Positions 8,585 to 16,735 of a stretch of 36,408 nt of DNA are shown here, piece by piece. The translations under genes were made by a program, and so were the position numbers. The notes under the pieces are model-generated. The model had not been told where the DNA came from. It searched no databases and saw only the letters and a list, made by a program, of their open reading frames with translations. Position 1 is the first letter of the stretch. Each line of letters opens with the position of its first letter. The stretch is taken from positions 1-36,408 of the forward strand of contig NZ_JAIGNI010000059.1 of NCBI RefSeq assembly GCF_026130175.1. The letters run 5' to 3'. This DNA is from Lyngbya sp. CCAP 1446/10 (lineage in GTDB: Bacteria; Cyanobacteriota; Cyanobacteriia; Cyanobacteriales; Microcoleaceae).

Positions 8585-9319
8585 TTACCAATCTGGCGGC
8601 AAATTATAACTTTCAAGAGTTGATTTATCTTTCATCAAATCTTCAGTGTCTCTGTCAATTTTAATCTCACCATCCGCCAAAATTAACGCCCTTTGGGTTG
8701 TTTTTCCGATCCAATTCAAATCGTGGGATGCGATTAAAATTACCTCGACCGGCAATTGCGACAAAACTTTAGCCAAACGCCTGCGCCACGAGGGGTCTAG
8801 TCCGTTCGTCGGCTCGTCTAAGATTAAAATTGCAGGCTTTAATGCTAAAATTGCTGCCAAGGCTGCTAACCTTCTTTGACCGCCGGAAAGTTCGTGGGCC
8901 GAACGGTTGGCAAATTCGACTAAACCGAATTCGTCTAATAAATCTAAAGCTCCATCGCGCGCTTCCCCAAGCGACACTCCATAATTGCGCGGCCCAAACG
9001 TCACATCCTCTAAAATAGTCGGCATAAATAGCTGGTCGTTAGCATCTTGAAAACAAAATCCTATTTGCTTCCGCGCTTGCGATAAAGTCGCCTGTTCCAG
9101 CTTTGTTCCCTGCACTCTAATCTCGCCGGATTGAGGCATTTTTAAGCCGATTAAATTTTCGAGTAAGGTGCTTTTCCCAGCCCCTGTTAAACCCATTAAG
9201 CCGACTCTTTCTCCGGGTTGCAAATTAAAGGATATTCCCCGCAATACTGGTTTTTGCTGGGGATAGCTAAATACTAGGTTTTGCACTTCGATTGTTGGCG
9301 GTGATTTGAGGTTAGTCAA
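8585..9319 (-). CDS. cbiO: ECF cobalt/nickel transporter ATPase (CbiO/NikO)
   Basis: The ATP-hydrolysing subunit of an energy-coupling-factor metal importer, on the inner face of the plasma membrane. The 244 residues contain Walker A GLTGAGKST (43-51), Q-loop Gln at 91 (CFQDANDQLF, typical of ECF ATPases), signature LSGGQ (144-148), Walker B ILILDE (164-169) and switch His 199. It is the last gene of the M-Q-O operon, 118 bases after the Q component. The gap contains only A/G-rich sequence. A single ATPase acting as a homodimer fits group I ECF systems. Whether Ni or Co is carried cannot be decided from this subunit. Confidence 0.9.
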   Translation of the reverse strand: MTNLKSPPTIEVQNLVFSYPQQKPVLRGISFNLQPGERVGLMGLTGAGKSTLLENLIGLKMPQSGEIRVQGTKLEQATLSQARKQIGFCFQDANDQLFMPTILEDVTFGPRNYGVSLGEARDGALDLLDEFGLVEFANRSAHELSGGQRRLAALAAILALKPAILILDEPTNGLDPSWRRRLAKVLSQLPVEVILIASHDLNWIGKTTQRALILADGEIKIDRDTEDLMKDKSTLESYNLPPDW

Positions 9320-9437
9320 TTTTTATTTGCCTCGATTTTAGGATTAAGAGTTTTTAACCGCAGAGGGCGCAGAGAACGCAGAGAGGGGAGGGGATAAGGA
9401 AAAAGATAGAGGGATGAATTAATCAATTTCCTATGCC

Positions 9438-10097
9438 CTATGCCCAATTACTGTAAGAAGCTATTGTTAATCCCGCTGCGGTTAAAATTGCGAGTGTCAG
9501 CCACAGTCGCTGTTTTGGTGTTGATTGTGATTCGGTGGGCAAACTTCCTTGATAGCCGCGAATCATCATGGCTGCGTGTACTCTTTCTGCGCGATCGAGA
9601 CTTCGCAAATAAAGCGCTCCGATCATGGAAGCACTGGCGTAGCGCAACCATCCTGCTGTACCGGATAAGCCTCGGAGTTGCGCGGATCTTTTCATGCGGT
9701 TGACTTCGGACAGCAAGATTTCTAAGTATTGTCCCGCTAAAAGAACGATCTCTTGCAAACCTGCTGGTAGGGGTAATCCTTTGAGGGCGATTCCGAAACT
9801 GTGGGGCGGCAAAGTTAGCAGAAAACTGTTCATAATTAGCAGGCAAATTAGGGAACGCAGCAACAGAAAACTGGCACGTTCCCAACCTTGCGGCAATACT
9901 AACAATGACAGAAAAATTAATTCTGCTCCCAACAGTTGTACTAGGGTTCGCAGCGGTGCTCTGAGCGAAAATGACCACAAAAGTGCGATCGCCCCATAGA
10001 TCCCCAGCCACAGCCAAGCGCCAGTCTTCATAAAACCAATGCCGATTACAATTATCAGAGATAACCGCAATCGAAAAGGTATCGAGAGTTTAAGCAT
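9438..10097 (-). CDS. cbiQ: ECF cobalt/nickel transporter transmembrane subunit (CbiQ/NikQ)
   Basis: A 219-residue T component with hydrophobic helices in the first 120 residues and the two coupling-helix Ala-Arg-Gly-type motifs. The first is SAQLRG (about 137-142) and the second is MMIRGYQG (about 177-184). These helices dock into the Q-loop grooves of the ATPase dimer. Its start overlaps the end of the M gene by eight bases, which indicates translational coupling. The TAG stop at 9438 follows Asn-Trp-Ala. It is slightly shorter than many CbiQ proteins (around 225-260) but complete at both ends. Confidence 0.88.
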   Translation of the reverse strand: MLKLSIPFRLRLSLIIVIGIGFMKTGAWLWLGIYGAIALLWSFSLRAPLRTLVQLLGAELIFLSLLVLPQGWERASFLLLRSLICLLIMNSFLLTLPPHSFGIALKGLPLPAGLQEIVLLAGQYLEILLSEVNRMKRSAQLRGLSGTAGWLRYASASMIGALYLRSLDRAERVHAAMMIRGYQGSLPTESQSTPKQRLWLTLAILTAAGLTIASYSNWA

Positions 10098-11016
10098 CTT
10101 TCGGTTTTACCAATTGAGCAATACCAAAGGCTGCACCGAAGCAGAGGGCAGATCCCACAACTCCAGCAATGCTAGTAGCGATCGGCTGTTCTTCTAATCC
10201 TTTAACTGTGTAACCTGCTAAAGGAGTAGGATTTTCGATCGCCACAGCTTCTTTATCTTTAAAACCGTATTTTTCGGCTACAGCCTCTAACCCATCGGGC
10301 CAACTTGAAGCGAACAGCGAAAGCAAGCCGGAAATCAATAAAACCCCTACTACTGGCGCTACCCATTTCTGCAATTGTGGCTGTTCTCCTGGTAATAAAT
10401 CCGGCCGAACTTTGACGAGATAAGTTAAAACTCCGCCTGTAATTATCCCTTCGCCAATGCCAATTAAAATATGTACGCCTACCATTGCGGGTAATGCGAT
10501 ATTCAGCGGTACTGTACCAGAAATTGCCAGTTCGATCGCCACACAAATAGAAGCAGCAACGACGCTGAGGGCGGCGGCAATACCCGCAGCTATCGGCAAG
10601 CGATTTCTGGAACCTCCCAAGAGTTGCTGCAACGGCTGCAACAGCCACCAGCCAACCCAAATGCCAACGAGCCCCATGTTAAAAATATTCGCACCCAAGG
10701 CGGTGATGCCCCCGTCGGCAAACAAGACGCTTTGAATGATAAAAACCGTGCTCATCGCCAAAGTTGCCGCCCAAGGGCTCCCCAAAACCACGGATGCCAG
10801 CGCCCCTCCCAACAAGTGTCCGCTGGTACCGCCGGCTACGGGAAAGTTGATCATCTGGGCTGCAAATATGAAAGCTGTAGTTAAGCCCATGATTGGGGCT
10901 TGCCGCGATCCCAGACTGGTGCGGGTTCGATTTAGGGCAACTGCAATTACTGCTGCACTTGCTATGCCGGTGGCTATGGCTACGGGCGGTGACAGAAAAC
11001 CATCAGGTATGTGCAT
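10090..11016 (-). CDS. cbiM: ECF cobalt/nickel transporter substrate subunit with PDGLE segment (CbiM/NikM)
   Basis: The metal-binding S component. It begins MHIPDGFL, the invariant N-terminus in which His2 and the amino end form the square-planar metal site. Further conserved elements are GGTSGHLLGG with His67 and VHILIGIGEG with His182. About seven helices end near residue 205. The C-terminal part (about 215-308) has a helix, a soluble stretch with PDGLE at 240-244, and a last helix. This is the CbiN/NikN-like PDGLE module, here fused to M instead of encoded separately. First gene of the operon. I see no cobalamin riboswitch or NikR-type palindrome upstream. Nickel, for hydrogenase or urease, and cobalt, for cobalamin, both remain possible. 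Confidence 0.9.
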   Translation of the reverse strand: MHIPDGFLSPPVAIATGIASAAVIAVALNRTRTSLGSRQAPIMGLTTAFIFAAQMINFPVAGGTSGHLLGGALASVVLGSPWAATLAMSTVFIIQSVLFADGGITALGANIFNMGLVGIWVGWWLLQPLQQLLGGSRNRLPIAAGIAAALSVVAASICVAIELAISGTVPLNIALPAMVGVHILIGIGEGIITGGVLTYLVKVRPDLLPGEQPQLQKWVAPVVGVLLISGLLSLFASSWPDGLEAVAEKYGFKDKEAVAIENPTPLAGYTVKGLEEQPIATSIAGVVGSALCFGAAFGIAQLVKPKDA

Positions 11017-11677
11017 CGATCTATCCCAAACAAGAGAACTCCCAGCCCTTTAGCCAACTATTTTTTACAAAACTTTACAATGCCCTCTGGGGGGATTTGC
11101 GATCGCCCGTGGAGGGATTTGCGATCGCCTATGGGGGCAATTCGTGGCGGGCGATCGCTTATGTGACAAGGATTCCGGCTGTGAAGTCAGAATCTTCACT
11201 CCTTGGCGATCGGAGATTAAATAATTGTTAAAAATTAATCGAATTTTGTGCCTACAGCCCGCACTTTCCAGCTTTTTGATAAAAAATATCAATAATTTTG
11301 TAAATTTCAACTGCGGAATCTCACGCTATGACAAAAATCTTAAAAAATTATAAAATTCTCAACAAAGGTCAATATTTAGTTTTATCCTAATCTTTTTGAG
11401 AATTAGTAGTATTAGTCGCTTAAAAATAAAAGTAGCAAAATTGGCTGTAAGTTAGTAAAGGCAAGAGTTTTTAGTGTTGTCAAAACTAAAAATCTAGATA
11501 TTATTGCTGTAAATCTGTCGGAAGCAGTGTTTTTGCGGATGTCGCGTGAAAGTGCGATTTCCTACGGGATAGCTACGCTTCACGGCTTTTTTCACACGGG
11601 TGTATTCTCAAGAACATCAAAAAACTAATGCAATTATTCTCAAATAATTTCCCAAACAACCTACAGGAGGTTTGCCA
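11017..11677. other. Divergent intergenic region with clustered HIP1 octamers
   Basis: A 661-base region between the divergent cbiM and the broken membrane gene. GGGATTTGCGATCGCC occurs twice in direct orientation (11092-11107 and 11114-11129), and a third HIP1 octamer lies at about 11151-11158. The rest is A/T-rich. A REP-like palindrome lies near 11540-11585 (CGTGAA and TTCACG ends). I looked for a cobalamin riboswitch in front of cbiM and did not find its conserved boxes. Confidence 0.6.
11632..11649. promoter_or_regulatory. Perfect A/T dyad, possible operator
   Basis: AATTATT-ctca-AATAATT, a perfect 7-4-7 inverted repeat. It lies 15 bases before the AGGAGG (11665-11670) of the broken membrane gene at the head of the iron gene block. 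The base content resembles Fur boxes, but the spacing does not match the 19-bp Fur consensus exactly. The operator role is inferred from position and dyad symmetry only. Confidence 0.35.
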
Positions 11678-12044
11678 GTGGTGCAACACTCAACGCCAGA
11701 CTCAACTACCGATTTAGTTCCATCTGAATTTCCCAGACAGTTAGATATTGCTCAAGTTTCTGTCTACGGACTTAGCTTTTTATCCGCTGGTTTATTCCTG
11801 TTTTTACCTTATAGTTAACCTATTGCATCCGAGCTCTTGGCAGCGGTGGATGGGAGCAATTCACGGCAGGGGTGCAATGTCAGCATTAATCGTGATGGTT
11901 TATACGGGACATCTCGCATTTCCCTTGCTACGAGGTGCCGGTAAAATCTTGCCACAAATGCGTACTTTAGCCTTGATTAACTCTTTTGAGTTTTTTTGCC
12001 ATACGGGCAACTGGGCTGATATGCGTTACCCCTTTAGATATTGA
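11678..12044 (+). pseudogene. Frameshifted small membrane protein gene
   Basis: A strong ribosome-binding site (AGGAGG, 11665-11670, seven-base spacer) leads into a GTG at 11678. The frame reads a polar N-terminus (QHSTPDSTTDL), then a membrane helix (VSVYGLSFLSAGLFLFLPY), and stops at TAA 11816-11818 after 46 residues. The +1 frame continues the protein with LLHPSSWQRWMGAIHGRGAM, a second helix (SALIVMVYTGHLAF) and a Cys/His-containing tail ending at 12044. A frame change close to 11800 would join them into a product of about 120 residues. The His residues in the second part could be haem or metal ligands, but I do not recognise the family. A sequencing error at one base is the alternative explanation. 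Confidence 0.55.
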
Positions 12045-12135
12045 AAAAAACCACTAAGAGCCTAAATTCCACTCAATCAAAAAATATGATATCCTAAACA
12101 TTGCGCTTTATTGCAATCTACATCAAAACCGACAA

Positions 12136-12570
12136 ATGAAAGAACTTGACGATAAAAAAACCCAAGAACTGCTAGTCACCATCATGGAATGGGAACTAGC
12201 AGGGGTTGTACGCTACACCCACTATTCACTCATGGTGACAGGCCCCAACCGCATCCCCATCGTGCAGTTTTTTAAAGCACAAGCAACTGAATCCTTGCTC
12301 CACGCGCAACAAGCCGGAGAAATTCTGACAGGTTTAGAAGGGCATCCCAGCCAGAAAATCGCTCCGATTGAAGAAACCTACAAACACTCGGTAAAAGACC
12401 TTTTGGAAGAAAGTTTAAATCACGAGAAAAAAGCGCTCAAAAAATATAAGTCTTTACTTGAAGTAGTGACAGACTCCAGCGTTTATCTGGAAGAATACGC
12501 CCGTACCCTAATCGGTCAAGAAGAATTGCACCAAGTAGAACTGAAGAAAATGCTGCGCGATTTTAGTTAA
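12136..12570 (+). CDS. Bacterioferritin-like ferritin
   Basis: A 144-residue four-helix ferritin-like protein. The di-iron ligands appear as Glu in MEWE (18 or 20), E52 with H56 (TESLLHAQQAGE), a Glu in the third helix (EESLNHEKKA, 91-100) and ExxH at 129-132 (EELH). The position expected for the haem-binding Met of classical bacterioferritin (near 52) is not Met, so a haem-free ferritin or a cofactor-variant member of a two-gene set is likely. It is about 12-15 residues shorter than usual Bfr, with the last helix reduced. It lies between a broken membrane gene and an FTR1 iron permease, which supports a role in iron storage. Confidence 0.8.
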   Translation: MKELDDKKTQELLVTIMEWELAGVVRYTHYSLMVTGPNRIPIVQFFKAQATESLLHAQQAGEILTGLEGHPSQKIAPIEETYKHSVKDLLEESLNHEKKALKKYKSLLEVVTDSSVYLEEYARTLIGQEELHQVELKKMLRDFS

Positions 12571-12580
12571 GCAAGGCAAT

Positions 12581-12781
12581 AGTCCGCAGTCCTTAGTCCT
12601 TAGTCCTTAGTTATTAGTCCTTAGTTACTCCACAACCGTCTGAAGAGAACCTCCTTCTTTTTTTCCCTTCCTTCGCGACAAGAGCGCTCACGCGCGGCTT
12701 CGCCTAAAGCGTCTTGGCGGTTCAATAATCTTAAATTATGTCCGTGGCAAAACAAAAAATACTAAGGACTAAAGACTAAGG
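12581..12781. repeat. Two inverted heptamer arrays around a 130-bp spacer
   Basis: The left array, 12581-12629, has seven units based on AGTCCTT. The right array, 12761-12781, has ACTAAGG, ACTAAAG and ACTAAGG. ACTAAGGACT is the reverse complement of AGTCCTTAGT, so the two arrays are in opposite orientation and could form a long stem. The spacer holds REP-like fragments (about 12675-12720). The structure fills the gap between the ferritin-like gene and FTR1. Confidence 0.75.
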
Positions 12782-12803
12782 ACAAATTAGCAATTATTTA
12801 AAA

Positions 12804-13760
12804 ATGAATTTTAGTGAAGCCGTACCGACTTTTGTAATTACCCTCCGCGAAGGCGTTGAAGCTGCCTTAGTCGTGGGAATTGTCCTAGCTTGCCTCAAAA
12901 AAGCCGAGCAAAGTCACCTTAATTCTTGGGTTTATGCAGGTGTCGGAGCGGGAATTGCTGCCAGCGCTTTCGTTGGAGTATTGTTTAATGGATTGCTAGC
13001 AGCCCTATCAACATCTAATCAGCCTTACGCACCAGTAATTAAACAGCTATTAGAGGGTGTGTTGGGAATTGTGGCGATCGCCATGCTAAGCTGGATGCTA
13101 ATTTGGATGACTCAGCAAGCGCGCTTTCTCAAAGCTGAAGTTGAAGGGGCGGTTACAGTAGCTTTGACAGAAAATACCAATGCTGGTTGGGGTGTATTTG
13201 GCTTAATTTTCATTGCGGTACTGCGCGAAGGTTTTGAAACAGTTTTGTTTGTCAGCGCTCAATTTCAACAGGGTTTGAGTCCGGCTTTAGGCGCTTTGGG
13301 CGGTTTGACTGGGGCGACAATCATTGGGGCGCTGCTGTTCAAGTGGGGAGTCAAGATTGATATCCGCCTGTTTTTCAAGTTTATGGGGATTTTGTTGCTG
13401 TTAATTGTCGCGGGTTTGGCGGTATCTGCACTCAAGCATTTTGACCAAGCTGCTGCTATTTTGTCGCAGATGGATAGCAAGTATGCAGCGATTTGTGTTT
13501 TTTACGATCGCACCGCAGCACTTCACTCTTGTATTTTAGGCCCGATGGTGTGGAATGCAGCAGGAGTTTTGTCCGATCGGCAATTTCCCGGAGTCATTCT
13601 CAAAGCACTATTTGGATACAGAGACCTCATCTATCTTTTGCAAGCTGTTGGTTATACAATATTCTTAGTAGCGATCGGCAGTCTTTACTTCCAAAAATTA
13701 GACTCTAAGCCGACGGTTCCGAGCAAAAATACTCCGTCTCCGCAAGAGCCAACTAGCTAG
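12804..13760 (+). CDS. FTR1-family high-affinity iron permease
   Basis: A 318-residue integral membrane protein with about seven helices and the two iron-binding REGxE motifs, REGVE at 15-19 and REGFE at 141-145, in the first and fourth helices. Bacterial relatives (EfeU, FtrC) import iron across the plasma membrane, usually with an oxidase or cupredoxin partner such as EfeO/EfeB. No such partner lies here, although the broken membrane gene at 11678 could once have served. The C-terminus is a soluble Pro/Ser-rich tail. The ATG at 12804 puts MNFSEAVPTF before the first helix, as is common. It lies 233 bases after the ferritin-like gene across a heptamer structure, so it probably has its own promoter. 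Confidence 0.9.
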   Translation: MNFSEAVPTFVITLREGVEAALVVGIVLACLKKAEQSHLNSWVYAGVGAGIAASAFVGVLFNGLLAALSTSNQPYAPVIKQLLEGVLGIVAIAMLSWMLIWMTQQARFLKAEVEGAVTVALTENTNAGWGVFGLIFIAVLREGFETVLFVSAQFQQGLSPALGALGGLTGATIIGALLFKWGVKIDIRLFFKFMGILLLLIVAGLAVSALKHFDQAAAILSQMDSKYAAICVFYDRTAALHSCILGPMVWNAAGVLSDRQFPGVILKALFGYRDLIYLLQAVGYTIFLVAIGSLYFQKLDSKPTVPSKNTPSPQEPTS

Positions 13761-14349
13761 TTATCGGTAGTTACGCGGTTTTTATCCGTTGTTTAACTAA
13801 TGATGAGGGCGATTAAAAAGATAGCCCCACTTCCAAAAAATCGGCTTAATTTTTCCAGGTTGGGGGATTGACTACTAGACTTTTTTATGATACCATCTGA
13901 TAATGGGAATGTAATTTATTTTTGTCATAATAAGTCACACTCCCACTATTAAATTATACATTCAATAGACCTCAAAAGCAAGCCCTAGGCCTAGAATTTT
14001 TTTTTTCCACTAAACTTAACAAATTTTAAGAAATAAAAGTTAAAGATTAACATGAGTCTTCAAGAAGCGGACTAATGTTAGGGCAAGTCTGTGAAGTAAG
14101 AGCACCCAGAAGAAAGCTAAGGCTGGCGATCGGCAAAAATCTGGTTCCAGCAAAATTTATGGCGAACAGTTTTATGATAAGTGCCCCCTAGGGCTTATAA
14201 TTACTACAAGAATATTTACAGAAAGCGGAAGTTCTTAATGAACCTAATAATCTTTAATGAAGCTTAAGATTAAAAAAATGTTGGTTAAAGTTACCTGGAA
14301 CCCCCAGAAGGCTGTAGCCTCTGCAATCTGGTTAGCGGTGAGATAAATA
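13761..14349. other. Intergenic region upstream of rpaA
   Basis: A 589-base A/T-rich region with no open frame that looks coding. It contains long A and T runs (13990-14000) and a TAATAATC...TTAATGAAGCTTAAGATTA stretch near 14245-14275. A long leader for rpaA or a small RNA could lie here, but I saw neither a clear terminator hairpin nor a known sRNA motif. Confidence 0.45.
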
Positions 14350-15105
14350 ATGATGCCCCGTATACTTGTTATTGATGATGACGCGGCGATCGCCGAAATC
14401 GTAGCCGTTAACCTAGAAATGGCTGGCTACGAAGTCACCCAGGCAGAAGACGGCATCAAAGGTCAGGCACTAGCAATACAAATGCTACCCGACCTGATCA
14501 TGCTAGACCTGATGCTGCCTAGAGTAGACGGATTCACAGTATGTCAGCGGTTGCGGCGCGACGATCGCACATCCGACATACCCGTATTGATGTTGACAGC
14601 CTTAAGTCAAACCCAAGATAAAGTAGAAGGATTCAACTCCGGTGCCGACGATTACCTGACCAAACCCTTTGAACTAGAAGAGATGCTGGCGCGAGTGCGA
14701 GCCTTGCTTCGGCGCACAGACCGCATCCCCCAAGCAGCCAAACACTCCGAAATCCTGAATTACGGCCCGCTGACCCTTGTCCCCGAAAGATTTGAAGCTG
14801 TTTGGTACGTTCGCACCGTCAAACTGACTCACCTAGAGTTCGAGTTGCTACACTGCTTACTCCAGCGCCACGGTCAGACAGTCTCTCCCAGCGAAATTCT
14901 CAAAGAAGTGTGGGGTTACGACCCCGACGACGACATCGAAACCATTCGCGTACACATCCGACACTTGAGAACCAAGATGGAACCCGATCCCCGCCATCCT
15001 CGGTACATCAAAACTGTATACGGGGCGGGCTATTGCCTGGAGTTGCCCAACAACGAGCAAGTAGCCGAGGAAAGCAGAGCATCGGAAAGCAAATCATCTG
15101 CTTGA
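14350..15105 (+). CDS. rpaA: RpaA-type OmpR-family response regulator
   Basis: A 251-residue response regulator. The receiver (about 4-120) has the acidic pocket DDD (9-11), phospho-acceptor D53 (IMLDLMLP) and switch Lys in LTKPFE. The winged-helix DNA-binding domain (about 140-240) has [34 protein letters not shown] and a [13 protein letters not shown] hairpin. The receiver phrase DGIKGQALA and the linker [15 protein letters not shown] match what I remember of RpaA. RpaA, driven by the SasA/CikA kinases, turns KaiABC timing into gene expression and affects phycobilisome energy transfer. RpaB and NblR differ at these sites. Two ATGs stand in tandem at the start. No cognate kinase is adjacent, as is usual. 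It ends in a strong terminator. Confidence 0.9.
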   Translation: MMPRILVIDDDAAIAEIVAVNLEMAGYEVTQAEDGIKGQALAIQMLPDLIMLDLMLPRVDGFTVCQRLRRDDRTSDIPVLMLTALSQTQDKVEGFNSGADDYLTKPFELEEMLARVRALLRRTDRIPQAAKHSEILNYGPLTLVPERFEAVWYVRTVKLTHLEFELLHCLLQRHGQTVSPSEILKEVWGYDPDDDIETIRVHIRHLRTKMEPDPRHPRYIKTVYGAGYCLELPNNEQVAEESRASESKSSA

Positions 15106-15148
15106 ACTAGCGTATTCGATGCCATAAGCAGTTAACAATTTAACTAGA

Positions 15149-15178
15149 AAAGCCTGAGAGCGTTTGCTCTCAGGCTTT
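15149..15178 (+). terminator. Rho-independent terminator of rpaA
   Basis: A perfect 13-bp stem (AAAGCCTGAGAGC, 15149-15161, pairing with 15166-15178) around a GTTT loop, followed by TGTTATTT. It begins 44 bases after the rpaA stop codon. Confidence 0.9.
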
Positions 15179-15180
15179 GT

Positions 15181-15633
15181 TATTTCGAGTTTGAGATGAA
15201 TATGCCAACAAGTAGCCATTAACTCTCTTGATTCAGAAAAAAATAATCCCGCACCCCTTCTAGCCCCACTTTACTCAAAGCTTGCCCAGAAGAAAGTACC
15301 GGATTTCTTGTGCCACCTTGTCTTTTCCGAGAGGATTAGATAGCTACTTAAACAATACTCTAGCCTTACTAAGACTATTTGTCAATAAAATTTTAAATTT
15401 TAATCTAAATGCTCTTTCTTATAACGCCAAGCAAACTTCCGATTAAGCCCAAAAAGCAGTCATAGACTGAGTTTTACGATATTTTAGGCTGCTTTGTTAC
15501 ATATCTTAACTAAAATAAGTGAAAACTTTATCAAATAGCCCTTGACGAAACTTCTAAAATTGTTGATTATTTATATCAATAAGCTGCAAGTGCTTAAAAC
15601 TCAACTGACATCCTTCACAAGAGGTAAATCGCC
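15181..15633. promoter_or_regulatory. Leader region of the CP43-like operon
   Basis: A 450-base gap that must hold the promoter of the antenna genes. A TTGAT...ATCAA dyad near 15564-15580 (TTGATTATTTATATCAATAA) is the best candidate for an operator and is A/T-rich like Fur boxes, but the match is loose. An AAGAGG at about 15619-15624 precedes the GTG start by nine bases. I found no small gene in it. Confidence 0.35.
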
Positions 15634-16713
15634 GTGACAAGCATGGCCAAAAAATCCTTCCCAGCCGAAGCAGAAATCTTTCCCTGGTGGGCAGGCAACG
15701 CTCGCTTAATCAACCTTTCCGGTCGTTTGCTCGGCGCCCACGTCGCCCAGGCCGGCCTCATCGTCTTCTGGGCGGGAGCTTATACCCTATTTGAGCTTTC
15801 CCGTTTCAACCCAGAATTGCCCATGTACGAACAAGGCTTAATCCTGTTGCCCAACCTAGCCCGACTAGGCTTTGGTGTCGGTGCGGGAGGCAAAATTGTC
15901 GATACTTATCCGTACTTTCAGATTGGTGTAATTCACCTAATTAGCTCAGCCTTTCTCGGCTTCGGCGGCATCTTTCATTCCCTCAAAGGGCCCGCCACCC
16001 TCGAAGAAAAAACTCCTTTCTTCGGCTACAGATGGGAAGACGCAGACAAAATGACCACCATCTTGGGCATCCACCTAGTTTTGCTTGGTGTTGGTGCTTT
16101 CTTGTTGGTGGCCAAAGCTATGTATTTCGGTGGTTTGTATGATACCACGATCGGGCAAGTGCGGGTAATTTCGGATCCCACTTTCAATCCCGCCGTGATT
16201 TTCGGCTACCTGTTCGGTGCAGGTGGCACGCACTGGCTCGCCTCTGTTGACAATCTCGAAGATGTTGTCGGCGGACATATGTGGGTAGGACTCCTCTGCA
16301 TAGCCGGCGGCCTCTGGCACATTCGCACTCAACCTTTTGCTTGGGCAAAACGCCTCTTCATCTGGTCGGGAGAAGCTTACCTCTCCTACAGTCTCGGTGC
16401 CTTAGCCTTAATGGGTTTCATCGCAGCCTACTTTGTTTCAGTCAATACCATCGCTTACCCAGAGGAATTCTACGGGCCAACCTTAAAAATTGGCTTCGAG
16501 CAGTTCCCCTACTTTCACAGCGAAGGAATGCTGACCTCCCGCGTCTGGTTGGCTAACACTCACTTCTGGCTCGCCTTCTTCGTTCTGCAAGGACATTTCT
16601 GGCACGCTTTGCGATCGGCAGGATTTGATTTCCGCAAAGGCAAAGTCGTGCAAGCAATGCGCGAAGATATCCAGCCTGGAGGGAATAAAGTTGCAGCCAG
16701 TCCAGCAAATTAA
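15634..16713 (+). CDS. CP43-like chlorophyll-binding protein (IsiA/Pcb family)
   Basis: A 359-residue six-helix membrane antenna protein of the CP43/IsiA/Pcb family, in the thylakoid membrane. It starts with the family hallmark [20 protein letters not shown]. It has paired His ligands for chlorophyll a in the helices ([53 protein letters not shown]) and an [13 protein letters not shown] loop. It lacks the long lumenal loop of true PsbC, as IsiA/Pcb do. Under iron stress such proteins ring photosystem I or quench excess energy. A GTG start at 15634 fits the AAGAGG nine bases upstream better than the ATG three codons later. It is the first gene of an operon, 22 bases before the PsaL-fused paralogue. 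Confidence 0.9.
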   Translation: MTSMAKKSFPAEAEIFPWWAGNARLINLSGRLLGAHVAQAGLIVFWAGAYTLFELSRFNPELPMYEQGLILLPNLARLGFGVGAGGKIVDTYPYFQIGVIHLISSAFLGFGGIFHSLKGPATLEEKTPFFGYRWEDADKMTTILGIHLVLLGVGAFLLVAKAMYFGGLYDTTIGQVRVISDPTFNPAVIFGYLFGAGGTHWLASVDNLEDVVGGHMWVGLLCIAGGLWHIRTQPFAWAKRLFIWSGEAYLSYSLGALALMGFIAAYFVSVNTIAYPEEFYGPTLKIGFEQFPYFHSEGMLTSRVWLANTHFWLAFFVLQGHFWHALRSAGFDFRKGKVVQAMREDIQPGGNKVAASPAN

Positions 16714-16735
16714 CCGCATCAGGAGGAAAGCAAAA

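Noticed and set aside
11017..11250. Cobalamin riboswitch in front of cbiM
   Set aside because: I searched both strands by eye for the conserved boxes and found none; the region is dominated by HIP1 repeats.
12136..12570. Ferritin-like gene considered as a classical haem-binding bacterioferritin
   Set aside because: The residue at the haem-ligand position is not Met and the protein is short. I kept the general ferritin-like call.
14241..14275. A/T-rich dyad before rpaA considered as a Fur box
   Set aside because: Too few matches to the 19-bp consensus in a region that is A/T-rich throughout; such matches are expected by chance.
16625..16735. Longer N-terminus for the CP43-PsaL fusion
   Set aside because: It overlaps the preceding gene by about 90 bases and codes a basic stretch without family likeness. 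The ATG at 16736 has AGGAGG at the right distance.
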